Part shown: piece by piece, positions 1 to 11,600 of the stretch
Numbering within the stretch: the first letter of the stretch is position 1
How the letters are laid out: the number at the start of each line of letters is the position of its first letter
Assembly: GCA_027625915.1 (NCBI GenBank)
Contig: JANTQA010000047.1
Span: 10,168,001 to 10,232,000 of the forward strand
Source of the DNA: Anaeramoeba flamelloides
Taxonomy: Eukaryota > Metamonada > Anaeramoebidae
Length of the DNA: 64,000 nt
Direction: 5' to 3'
Made by a program: the position numbers and the translations under genes
The notes under the pieces: generated by a model
Databases searched by the model: none
Told to the model about the DNA's origin: nothing
The model's input: the letters and a program-made list of their open reading frames with translations, nothing else

Positions 1-156
1 ATTTTTTTTTTGAATTTTTAATTAAAAAGTATTCAGATTTAGGGAAAGAAAATAGAAAAAAAATAAGAAGAAAAAATAATTAAATATTTTTTTTTTTTTT
101 TTTTGAAAATAAAAAAAATAAAAATTCACAAAAGAAAAATTATAAATATGCTTTAC

Positions 157-368
157 CTAATTAAAAGTGAGCAAGTTTCAGGAGAGAAGCTCATGCCACC
201 TTGTCCAAATGCAAGTAAAAGTTCTTTGCTATCAATGAAACCTGAACGATCTTTGTCAACATAATTAAACCATTGCATTAATTGGTTTTGTAATTGTTGT
301 TGTTGTTGCATCATTTGTTGCTGTCTCATCATTTGTTGCTGTTGTTGGTTATATTGGTTGTTGTACAT
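157..368 (-). CDS. Penta-EF-hand calcium-binding protein, first exon only (gene continues off left edge)
   Basis: The start ATG is at 368 and reads leftward. The N-terminus is a Q/M-rich low-complexity tail (residues 4-32). It is followed by a canonical 12-residue EF loop, DKDRSGFIDSKE (residues 38-49), with D, D, S and E at the calcium-coordinating positions, and then a short helix ending SPETCSLLIR. A flexible N-terminal tail directly before a first EF-hand of the form WFxxVDKDRSG is typical of the penta-EF-hand family (ALG-2/PDCD6, peflin, sorcin), which act as calcium-dependent adaptors in membrane traffic; the family assignment is inference. The exon ends at 157 with AG|GTAAAG, so the stop seen just after it lies in an intron. 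No AG acceptor is found between 156 and 1 on this strand, so EF-hands 2-5 must lie beyond the window. It could instead be another EF-hand protein (calmodulin-like), but the tail argues for PEF. Confidence 0.75.
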
Positions 369-1096
369 TTTAAATTTTCAATTATTAATTATTTTTTTTT
401 GGAAAAAAAAGAAAAAATGATCTGAATATTTCGAAAAAAAAGAAGAATAAAAAAATTTGAAAGTTATTATTGTGAAAATTGATTCTTCTATGGAAACTAT
501 CAAAAATCGTTTCAGTCAAAATTTAATTTGTTTTTAGAGAAACAAAATAAAAATACCATTTAGAAATTCATGGATGATCCTTTGAACTTTACAACTCCCT
601 TTCAAGAAATATTTCTCTTTCAAAATGTTTCATTTGGTTGAAATGGCAATCAAGTAAAAACAAGTCTTGATGATGAGAAAAAATGTGTGCTTTTTTGTTG
701 TACTCGAGTAATAGTGACCTGTGGAAGCAAACGAGTCACTTGCGAAGACGTGACTGTTTGGTTAAATTTTGTTTGAGCGAATTAAAGTTTAATCGAGTTT
801 TTCCTACTGACCCAAAATGAAAAGCAATATAAAATTATTGCAACTACCATGGATACCTGTAATAAAGTAATTGCAATATTCTTAATTACTGATAACAACG
901 AAGCACCTTATGTGAACAAAGACCTCGAAGTTAAAATTAGAGTGACCAATTCAGATTTCAGTTTTTCTTTTGATTATGATAGCTTTAAATCTTTAGTCAA
1001 GAATTCCTTGTTTGAAAGATCTGGGTAAAAAAGCCCATAAAAATAAAGAAGAAAGTAATAATATTTCCTTACTATTTCAGTCTTTTTAGTCCTGAT

Positions 1097-1258
1097 AGTT
1101 GAATTCTAAATGGGAAAAAATTTTTTACATCCTTTGCATATTTACCTTAATTAAATATAGTCCCCCAAAGAAGTGGGCTGTAATTTGTGTCTTGGTTTGA
1201 AAAAACGAAAAAATAGAAAAGGAAGTGAAAATTTTTCCCATTAAAAATTCAAATACCC
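1097..1258. repeat. Family C MITE-like inverted repeat, copy 1
   Basis: The left arm TTCTAAATGGGAAAAAATTT and the right arm GAAGTGAAAATTTTTCCCAT followed by TTCAAATACC are imperfect reverse complements about 150 bp apart. The centre contains an AAAGAAGTGGG segment shared with the copies near 3413 and 7494. Ends are decayed and no target duplication is visible. Confidence 0.5.
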
Positions 1259-1314
1259 AAAAGCTTAAAAACTCAAATACCAACAAACAATTCAAAGTTT
1301 GTAATTCTAAGATC

Positions 1315-1372
1315 ACCAAAAGAACATGTGAAGAATTGGATCGCTTGTGAAGTACCATAAAAGCAATTATTT
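1315..1372 (+). repeat. Dispersed direct repeat R, copy 1
   Basis: About 58 bp, beginning ATCACCAAAAGAACATGTGA and continuing GAATT..ATCGCTTG.GAAG. It recurs in the same orientation at about 3151-3200 with a few substitutions. Neither copy is flanked by anything recognisable, and the two are not collinear with the nearby family C elements. Confidence 0.5.
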
Positions 1373-3150
1373 TTTTTTTTTAACAAAGCCTACAGTTGTT
1401 TCAATAACCAACGGTTGCGTTTTTGTTTGTGTTTTTGAAAATTATTTGTTTTGTTTTTGTAAATAACTCAATTTCTTTTTTTCCACAACTGTGGTTTTAT
1501 GTTCGTAATTTGTTGTTTTTTATGTTATAATTTGTTGTTTTGTAAAAAATACAGTTCAGTTTAATTATACTTTCAAATCAAATAATATATACAATAGATC
1601 ATATTATCAAAGTGTTTTTCTCGAACCTTCAAGACCACTCTCCTGATAAAAGAGATCCAATTTAACCGAATTTGAACAAAACAACACTAAAAAACGACAA
1701 AAACCAAATCTTTCAATTGGATGAAATTCAAAAAAAAAAAGGATAAAAAGAGTTTCTCAGGGTCTAGCCATTACGATGAAATTTTTTTTCTGAAATGGAA
1801 AAAAACTTTTTATGAAATTTTCTGAGTACCTTCCACTCATCAAAAACCAACCAACCTATGATGTATGATCGATGTCCAAAAATCAACAATCAAAAAAGAG
1901 GACATTTTTAGACAAAAGCGCTAAAGACAGACACTCAATTTCCAATTAGAATGGCTGTGAATTTCAATTTGGAAAACAAGAATGACAGTTTTGAATTGTT
2001 GGTCTTTGGCACTTTTTGAGATCTCAGTGATTTTTTTTTTCATTTTTCAAATGAGTTATTTTTATTCTAAGAATATTACAAAATCTATACTTGGTCAAAT
2101 TTAGAGAATTACCAAAATAACCAGGAATCAAATTAAATGGGATTAAGTTGATTGTGCACTGAAAAAAAGCAATTTGTTTTAAATTAAAGAAATTTAACCA
2201 TTTGGTAATAGAAAATGAAAATCTATGAATTTGTTTTTATAAATTTTGATTTTTTGAAAATTTTAAAACGATTTTTAACTTTATTTTAAATTGAATTTTT
2301 TGGCCAAGATTATCCAATGAAATTTTTTTTTGTGTTTTTTGAATTTTGTCAACCAAAATTAGTCAATTTCACAATACCCTTTTTGGTCTCAGGTCGTCAC
2401 TCGAGTATGGAGCAAATATATGGTAAACGACTAGACCCTTGGAAACTTTTTTGGTGGTATCTCTATATGAACCAAAAGTGAGACATTAATTTTTCCAAGT
2501 TTTTTTAAATTGATGAGAAAAGAAAAAAAATTCCATCTCAATTTTCTTTTTGGCTTTAGTCAATCGTCTTCAAACCTTATTTTGTAATTGGATGATTTTT
2601 TTTATTTGTTTCTTTTTTTGTGCCTCTATTGGATGAGATAAGAATCCTCAATGAAGCAATATTTCATATTGAATCAAAAGTTAATTAGCTGATATTTTTT
2701 CTGATTAAAATTCGACAAGAATATGCTTAAGTATACAATTCTTTAATAATCAATTCTTATTCAACCATTTACATAATGGGAGCAATTCAAACCCCCTTTA
2801 AGATCAATTTTCATTGATTATATCAAGATCTTTCAATTTTTCATATAATTATTAGGAAAAATATTTCCTCGGATTCTTTGAAAAAAAAATTTTTCTTATA
2901 TTACTCCGAGATTGACAATATTATTGCCAAGAGAGACTCCACTGTTAAAAATAAAGATATTCTTGAAAACTTTTCATTTCGACAACAATTAAAAACCCAA
3001 AATTATTCCAAAAATTTAGAAAAAAACAGTTAAAAACACAAAATTGGGAAAACAACAGTTAAAGTTGAAAAAAAAATATTTATTGAAGCCAACACGGGTT
3101 ATTGAAGCAACTCTAAGCAATATCTAAATTTGCTATTTTTAATATCACCA

Positions 3151-3200
3151 AAAGAACATGTGAAGAATTTTATCGCTTGCGAAGCACAATAAAATCAATT
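3151..3200 (+). repeat. Dispersed direct repeat R, copy 2
   Basis: Second copy of the repeat at 1315. It shares the CACCAAAAGAACATGTGAAG core and the following ATCGCTTGCGAAG, and is followed by the same AATAAAATCAAT-like stretch. Identity is about 85-90% by eye. Confidence 0.5.
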
Positions 3201-3412
3201 TTTCTTTTTTTGAAATAAAGACTACTTTGGTTAAAATAATACCTGCAGAAAAAGTTGATTTCCTGCTTCAAAATTAAAAGTGTGTTTCTTTATTAGAGAA
3301 TAACTTGGCATTTACTCAATCAGCAAACCAAAAATAAACATTAAGCCCCACAGTCACTAGATACTTAAAGTTCTATTATTAAAAAAGAAAATCTAAAAAT
3401 GAAGTATTATAA

Positions 3413-3572
3413 TGGTATTTGTATTCTAAATGGTAAAATATTTCCACTTCATTTTCGCCTATTTTTCTATACTAAATAGAGTTTTCAAAGAAGTGGTCGT
3501 AATTTGACTTTTTTTTTTAAAGGAAATTGGAAAGGAAGTGAAAATTATCCCTATTTATAATTCAAATACAAG
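3413..3572. repeat. Family C MITE-like inverted repeat, copy 2
   Basis: The left end GGTATTTGTATTCTAAATGG is mirrored by a right end ..ATAATTCAAATAC. Internal arms are ATTTCCACTTC and GAAGTGAAAATTAT. The centre TTTTCAAAGAAGTGG matches the copy at 7494-7668. No coding capacity. Confidence 0.55.
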
Positions 3573-4502
3573 GATTGAAAAAATTTTCCAAAAAATAGAA
3601 ATATTACTAAGGTACACAACCCCGTAAATTTGAAAAAAGATTTTTTTAAAACAAAAGATCAAGAGACAATTTTTGTAACCAAAAAATAGAGTCAATTCGT
3701 GAAGAATTGATTCAACTGAATATACAAAAAATTTCCAAAAAATTTAAACAAATTCCTTTCACAAGGTAAAATTTGTTTTCAAATACCTAGGAGTTGGCTT
3801 TCAAAATATAACTGATCTTTGATGTTCTATTGAGCACTTAAGTAGAAGTTATATCAGAACAAGAAGAGGGAAAAAACATGATTTTTATCCAAGACCGAGG
3901 ATTTTAAGCTCTGGGTACAGGTAGTTTGACGAACTATAAATTATTTTTAGGCTCCTTTAAATCTTTAAAAATAAATCAAACACCACATATTGAAAAAACA
4001 TTGTTTCGTGGTATTGTTAAATTGGTAAAAAAATGAAAATTTTGACTTTTATTTCTCCCCCTTAAAATTTCTTTTGACAGATTGTAGATTTATTAATTTC
4101 ACTCTTTTGTGGTATCTTCTAAAAACAGCCTACAGCTTTCCACTTAAATAGTATTTATCAAATCAACCATTAAAAAGTATTCAGAACCAACAAAAAGACT
4201 GAAGGTATTCAGTTATTTTAAAAAAGTGAATAAATATTTTTTAAAAGGTTGAGAATTTTAACTTTTGTGAACATTTTCTCTTTTATTAAAGTAAAAAAAT
4301 TTTTGATTAAAAAAAAAGGCACTCTTCTTGGACACCCACCCCCACCTTACATTTAAATATCAATTCCCCACTTTATTGAAATAGAAATCCTTTTAAAAGT
4401 AATTATTCTGAAAAGGTTTTACTTTTGTAACATAGAAAACTTTAAAAAAGTTTTAAAAAAGTCTTCACTTATTTAAAATTGTTGCAAATACAAATTTAAT
4501 TA

Positions 4503-4698
4503 CACTCAATTTCATTTTTAAGACACAAACTTTTACGAAGATTATGGTACAAAAAAATCTTAAATTAACCTATATTTTTTTTGAATTTTTTTGTTACAAA
4601 TTATTTTACAAGAATTCTTATTTTGTGTATTAATTTGGATCTTTTTTTATTTCTTTTAATTTTGTTCAAAGTTTGTATCTTAAAAGTTGAACTTATTG
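4503..4698. mobile_element. Family B MITE (TA-flanked, about 196 bp), copy 1
   Basis: Terminal inverted repeats read CACTCAATTTCATTTTTAAG at the left and ..CTTAAAAGTTGAACTTATTG at the right. TA dinucleotides sit outside both ends (4501-4502 and 4699-4700). It matches six other copies in the window but is one of the most diverged. TA duplication and lack of coding capacity suggest a non-autonomous Tc1/mariner-type element. Confidence 0.65.
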
Positions 4699-4884
4699 TA
4701 TCACTTATTCCCAATTTAAGAACCTAAAACAGAATTCTTATGAATTGCTTCTACCACCACAAATAGCCAACCGAATATATTAATTTCACACAACTATCTT
4801 TGATTCAAATCTATTCTTTCTAAATACAAAAGTCACTAGAATTTATCCAAATAATTTAAGGGTGTTAGAGATTTTTTTTAGTAG

Positions 4885-5142
4885 AATAATGAACGATTGG
4901 TTATTGTGAATAAAGCACTTGGGGAAAGGGTTCTAAGATGTATTTATCATGCTTTTTTAAATCTTTCAATTGAAATCAGAAACTACACTTTAATTAAATT
5001 GTTGAACGAGTGCGAAGATATTATTGAATTTGGAATAAAAAGAGAATTATTAAATTATAGTACTTTATTTAAAATAAAATTCTCATTAACTTTCAAAAGG
5101 AAAACTATACAGAACCAAGAAGATCATTTTATTAGGACTTAA
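4885..5142 (+). other. Unassigned open stretch, possible orphan exon or decayed gene fragment
   Basis: An open frame of about 85 codons begins after a TAG at 4882 and ends at TAA 5140-5142. Its translation is compositionally richer than the surrounding random frames, with an amphipathic stretch LSIEIRNYTLIKLLNECED. It has no ATG near its beginning, and a T-rich tract ending in AG lies just upstream (near 4880), so it could be an internal exon. I do not recognise the sequence. It lies about 500 bp before Furry on the same strand but does not look like the Furry N-terminus. It may be chance. Confidence 0.2.
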
Positions 5143-5639
5143 CCTTCAAATAAAGCACAAATCTTTTGAATTAAAATTTCCTATTTCTACCAAACCATCT
5201 AAATTTAAAAATATAACTTAGCAAACCTTATTTATTTGAGTATGGGTGTTCAAAAAGATGACTGACTCAAAGATCGGAATTAATAATTTTTATATTTATG
5301 AATTTTTTTTGTTCAAAAAGAAAAGGGTGTACCGTTGTTGAGCCAACAAACAGAAGACTGAAAAATTAATAATAAAATATTAGATAGAAAAAACTGTTTG
5401 TAAAATGGATTTGTATTTTTTGAATTCCTAGGCTTCACATTACCCAATTCGGTTAAACTAAAAAGAATTGAAAAAGATTAACTTTGAATTATAAATCTTT
5501 TCTGAGACAGACAATTATAGTTCAACACAATGTCATTCTTTTAAGGTTAAACAAAACTAACTTAGAAGAGTAATTCTTAAAATTCATTCATAAATATCAT
5601 AAAAGGTTAATTAATTTTTTTTTTATTTTTTTTCTTTCA

Positions 5640-8600
5640 ATGGAAACGTCCTTTCTTTTATTACAAAAAATCTTTTCACATTTCACTGGCCTTGCTAATT
5701 TGTATGTAAAAAAAATTTCAGGGATTGAAACTGTACAAAAATTGAATTTCAACGACGAAAAGCTTCTTTTGTCTGTTGTTGATTCTCTCAAAAGTATCTC
5801 TGGAAATTCTTTTCGAACTGTTTGTGAAGCACTATTAAAGTGGAGAAACCATAAAGTGGTCAGCAGTGGTGTTAAAACCAAAAAGCACCGGGTACGACCA
5901 AAAAGAACTTACAGCATCCTAAAAGTTCAGTTTGATCATACAATTTCACCAAAAGAGTATATTCTTTTTTTTTAAAATTCTTTGTTTTTATTTTTTTGAA
6001 AAAAAAAACAAAAAAAAAACACAAGCTATTGTCTTCTGAGCAGCTATCGCTGTGATGAAAAAATATTTTTCATTTGGTCCAATGTATATTTTAAATAAAT
6101 TCAGGTCTTGGGTTCCAAAATGCCCGAAATGAGATCCACAAAATTGTTAATCATTTTTCGCTTTTTTGTACTAAAAAAATTGAACGAATACAATCAATTC
6201 TATTGTGTGTCTTTTTTTTACAAAAAAACCCAGAAAATTCAATTAACTTTTGTTATTACACAAATTAGATTTTCCCGAATTCAAATTAAAATGGTAAAAA
6301 GTAAACCACCAAAAAAAAAAAAAATCAAACAAAACCACAAATATGAAAGAAAAATGTAAACACTTATATTTCCACACAACAAGAATACCTTAACCCATAA
6401 AAATACTTTTTAGACTTTTTTTAACTCCCATCTCGACATTCTGCAGATTTCACTTCTTTTAATTTGTGTGCACTTTTTGACTCACCCTGAATTAATCAAA
6501 GACAATAACAAAAAAAATTGTTAAGGCACAACCCTTGATTACTAGAAAACTAAATTCGGATTAAAATAGTTCTGATGACTGCGCCTTTAGACACCCTTTG
6601 AATTGGAAGTCTCAAATTTAGTCACTTCAAAATTCTCTCTTTAACAGATTAGACAAGTTTTTTGTCAAACCCTTAACAATAAATCAAAAACAACCCTTGA
6701 TTATTGGACACATATAGTAGGGAAAAAAATACCTGGACCTGAAAAAAATCCCTGACAAGATTTTTAATTGTGAATATTAGTAAAATTTTTGTGTAATTTC
6801 CTATATTTTCAATCAAATCCTTATTATAAATAACCCAATTTTTTTATGAACCTAGTAATAAACCTATCTAAAGTTCATCAAAGTAAGGTGTCTCTAGAAT
6901 ATTCGAGTAATTGTTTGATAGCCTAAGTAGATCAACTTTTTTTGAAAAACAGAGTTTTTTTGAGCTTTACTTAGAGTTTGGAAAATGATGATTTTTATTC
7001 TTGTTTTTTGATTGATCGAATGGTGTTTTGAACAAGTGTGATTTCATTCATCATCATTCTAATAAGTAGGTGAGTTATAATTTTAAAACTTTGATTCTTA
7101 AAAAAAGGATTTGATTGTTAATAAATGAAATTACACAAAAATTTTACTAATATTCACAATTAAAAATCTTGTCAGGGATTATTTTCATGTCCAGGTATTT
7201 TTTTCACTGCTTTAATTTTTTTTTGAATTACTGGTATTTGAAATTTAAGGGGAAATATTTTCCGTTAGTTCTTGTTTGACAATTCTTCTGGATCTGTTTT
7301 TCAATTAGGATTTTTCAATCACACAAAGTATACCAAAATATTGCATAAAACTATAAACAAAGATCTCAAATTCCAACCTATTTAGTGAAATTTATTCATA
7401 AAAGTTATAGAGGAAAATGAAGTGAATGATTTTTAGCATTTATTATTCAAATACAAGCATTGCTTTAGTCGAAAAACAAAAGATCGCACATTACTGGTTT
7501 TTTAAATTCTAAATGGGGTTAAAATTTCAACTGATTATCTTTTTTTTTCTATATAAAAAGAGTTTTCAAAGAAGTAGGATGTAATTTGTGAAACTATTTT
7601 AAAAGTATAATCCGGAAAAAGAAGTGAAAATTTTTCCCATTTAGAATTCAAATACCAGTATAGTCATTTTAAAAAATCGACTACTTTTTTAAAACTTTTT
7701 TGAAGTTTTCTATTTTAAAAAAGTAAAAAAAATTTCAGAATTAAAAATTTTTGAAAAGTTTTCTGTTTTAATAAAGTGAAATTAAACCTTTAAATCCAGG
7801 GTATAGCTTGGGGTCTGGAGAAAAGCACCCTTTTTTTAAAAAAAGTCCACACTCTTTATTAAAAGAGAAAACTTTCACAAAAGTTAAAATTCTGGCACTC
7901 TAAAAAAAAAATAAAAAATTACCATTGTGAAAAAAAAGCGAAACACGGTTTTTAATTGGGAAAATTATTGAAAAAGAAAAGTAAGATCAATTAAAAAAAG
8001 AATAAATAAATAAATAAAGACAAAATGAATGATTCAGAACAATAACTGTTTTTTTAATACTATCTTTTGGTATGTTTTTTTCTTTGATTGATCAATTATT
8101 AAAAATTTGTTCAAAAAATTGACTATTTTTGGGATCTCCAATACCACACCATACCATTTCGATATGAAAGTAGATTTAAATTGTATTTGTTGGATTGATT
8201 GAAAATAATATAATGGAGAATTCTTTGAAGTTAATTGGTTTCTTCTTTTTATTGATTTTACTTTGAATTTTCAGTAAGGTTCCCAATTAAAAACAGCTTT
8301 TCACTTTTTTTCCAAAATGGTTATTCACTTTTTCAAAAAATTTTTATTGATTTAATTCCAAGGAGAAGGGAACAAAACACTCTTCCCAAAAACCCTAACT
8401 GTTATATTTTTAAATAATTGAAATTGTCTCACTAAAAAAAATCTAATGGGCATTACAAAGCTTTGAAATTTTTGTTACACATTACCCTTTTCAAAGTGAA
8501 GAAATTGATTCAAATAACAAATCTTTTTTTGTATTTTATTGTTTTTTTTTTTGTACCATATTTTGATTTTAAAAATATTCACTATATTAAACTTTTAAAA

Positions 8601-11600
8601 GTAATTTCTGGGATTAAAATAGCGTGGGAAATTAAAAGAAAAAAAATATAAAACGAAAAAATAAAAATAAGTTTGTCAAAAATAATGAAACGAAAGGAAC
8701 AAAAATTGTATTGATAAATTTGTTATAATTTGACCAACAATTATTGATCGATCAAATGGTTAGATCCACATCAACTAGTCTTATTTGATTTTTCTATTTA
8801 ACTGAACTCGGCTTTAATCTTAAATCAACTATTCTAAAAATATTTTCCGATCAAAGGAAACAGGTTAGTTAATTTAAAAAAAAGAAATGTAAACAAAACA
8901 GTAAAGACAAAAAATAATAAAAATATTTCAAAAATCAAAATTATTCCCAATTTCAATAGAAATTTATTTATAATTATGTGGGAGGTGCAATATTCTTTTG
9001 AAATTATCATTATTGTATTTTTTTAAAACAACACCACATAAATACAATTATTATATGTATTAATACTGTTAAATTCATATTTATTTAATAAAATTTTTAA
9101 TTCAATTTCTATTTTTGTAATAAATTAACTCGACTTAAAAAACAATTCAAGAGAACCAATCTTATGAAGTCAAACCAATTTTACAAAGTTCCTTCACATT
9201 TTAAACAATAGAATACTTGATTCAAAGCTTGTGTAAAAAAATTACCAAAATGTAAAACGAAGTAAACATTTTCAGATATTTATATGACTTTATCAGTATC
9301 CAGTGATAATTTTTTTTTTTTTAAAGAATTTGTTATAACGAATATAAACATCTAAATTTGGTTAGAATATTGTTAAAAATCAACTCTTTATACACTATTT
9401 TGGTTCAACAAATCACCAGAATCCTTTGTTAAAAATTGAAAAAAAAATAAAAATATTTTTATTTATTTATTTAGAGTTACTAAAAATCAAAATAATACAA
9501 ATATCAGTTCAAAGAGAGTGAAGTTGCTTTTTTTTTCTCTGAAATTTGAAGAAATAAGGAAAACTTTTTCATTTTTTTGTAAAAATTAAAATTTCATTTG
9601 AATTTTTTTCTGTACCGAGTGGAATACACACCACCAAAACAAAACAATTTTAAAACCAAAATTAAAATTAAATAAAGCTTTCTATGAGTTGAGAAAAAAA
9701 AATTTCTATTTTTTGTTTATTTCCCCAACCAAAAAAAGATAAAATATAACTACTACCAATCATTCAAGCTACAGATTGTTTTATTTCTGATGTATATTTG
9801 TAATTTTTTAAAACCCACTTGATAATAAATAATCTCAAAAAGTAAATCTCATAAATGGAAATGAGTACCAACCCCCCTTCCCCCCCGGGTATCTACCGAG
9901 ATTTAATTTTTTTATAGAAAATTTTACTTCAAAAAAAGCAATTAAATCCTGATTTTCAGTCTTAATCTAAACTAAATAATGTTTTATCCCTTTCGAATTT
10001 GAAATTGGAATAATGGTTGTTTTCCAAAAAAAAATTATTCCAAAAAAAAATAAAATACCTTCTTATGTTTCGAAAAATTGTAGTATTTCAAGGAATTTCG
10101 TTTTTCAAAACAAATCTATTTTGTATAAATCTCTTATGATCAAAAAACAGAGTATCTAAACTTTTTTAAACTTGTTAAATTTAAATTCCAACAAGTAACT
10201 CTTCATTTAATTTCAAATTAATTGATTTTTAAAAATGTTTTCACAATAAGCAAAAAATGTTTCAGTTTATTATCTTTGAATTTTTTTTTCTTTATTAGTT
10301 AATTGATCAACAATTCACATTCAATTTTTTAATATCCAAATAAGAGTATAATATTAATTATGGTGTTGGCCACTGAAAATTAGAAAAAAGAAAAAATACC
10401 AAAATTGTAGTGAAAGACATATACGAAAAACTTGAAAAAAAAAAAAAACAAACGAAAAACAAAAAACAAAAAACAAAAAAGCAAAAAACAAATAATACTC
10501 ATTTCATTTTCTAATCATTTATTAATATAAAATAAATTTTAATAACGTATAGTTTTGATAAATACGCATTTCAATCAAAAAACTATTCGACCAATTTAAA
10601 GACCATTGCAACTGAAATAGTATTTTTATATACATCATTAGAAATCTTTTCGAATTACAAAGAAAAGGAAGTAACAAAAACAGACAAGAAAGGCAAAGAT
10701 GAAGAAACTAAAAAAATCAAGCACCTTTTTGAATCTTATATTCACCTATGTTTGAAACAAATTATAAATTTTGAAAATTTATTAAAAATATCTTCCAAAG
10801 CAGACATAAAAATATTAAATCTTAAAAGAGTATTATCTTATTATGAACAGCTATTAAATAAGCTATGTGAGAAAAACTTTGAAAGGTGTTCAAAATTAAT
10901 TTTACAGAGATATATCCAGGAAAACGTTAATTATAAACTAATTAGAGTTGAAGCTTTAAATAAAATATTTTCAAGCATTAGTTTAAAAGTGAATAGCAAA
11001 GGTAATCTCAAAAAGTCTATGACCTTTTTAAAAAATATTTACCCAACTACAAATAAAAATAATAGTAGCGATGGAATAGAAAAATTAAATTTTTTTTCAA
11101 ATGTTTTATTAAACACTTATAAAACATCAAAAGAATTAAACTTTTTTGAAAATGAAAAATGGATTAATTTAATGAAAGAATATTTAAAATTATCACTAAC
11201 CTTTTTAAAAAATTCCAAAACAATCTTTTATGGACTAAATTTAATGGTTAGTTGCTTATGTTGTTTAGATCAAAATAATTTTGAAAAAAATGTTAATTCT
11301 TTTTTACAAATTTCATTGAATAATAAATTGTATTCAAACAAATACAAAAACGAAATTATTAAAATAGTATCTTATTTTGTTGAATGCATTATTATTAGAT
11401 TTAGCAGAAAAATTGAGGAAAAAAAAATTAAACAAATATTAAACCAAATTGTTGATAAATTATTTTTTGGAACCAAAAAAGCAAAAAATATTATATCTGA
11501 CGAAGCATGCTTCCCATATTTGGTTTCAATAATTTTATCCATATCTGAATATGATTTAATATTTGTAATGGAATCAATTGTTTTAAAATTAGCCAAATCT

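Larger units (their letters stand above)
369..5639. other. Intergenic region between the EF-hand gene and Furry, with MITE remnants
   Basis: AT-rich DNA of about 5.3 kb between two divergently transcribed genes. It holds two family C inverted-repeat remnants (about 1097-1258 and 3413-3572), a dispersed direct repeat (1315-1372 and 3151-3200), one family B MITE (4503-4698) and one unassigned open stretch (4885-5142). No other coding signal was seen. Promoters of the two flanking genes should lie near 369-500 and 5500-5639, but I see no recognisable element there beyond T-rich tracts. Confidence 0.6.
5930..10552 (+). other. Furry intron 1 (4,623 nt), packed with MITEs
   Basis: The donor CA|GTTTGA (5930) and acceptor ACGTATAG (ends 10552) give a phase-consistent join between LKV and FDKYAF. 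The exact donor is inferred from phase and from matching the donor of SIN3 intron 1. It contains family A copy 1 (6715-7212), family C copies (7231-7458 and 7494-7668), family E copy 1 (7922-8321) and repeat F copy 1 (8498-8645). From 8650 to 10552 I see only AT-rich DNA, including a C-rich patch near 9874-9888 and an A-rich tract near 10433-10490. Confidence 0.6.

Noticed and set aside
700-2408. Possible 1.7-kb transposon with TACTCGAGT..GACCTG ends
   Set aside because: TACTCGAGT occurs at about 703 and, inverted, at about 2400, each near a GACCTG-like block, but the arms do not extend beyond about 20 bp, there is no clear target duplication and no coding remnant.
6108-6359. Small lysine-rich protein gene
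   Set aside because: Lies inside Furry intron 1 in plain AT-rich DNA; the translation is low-complexity and matches nothing.
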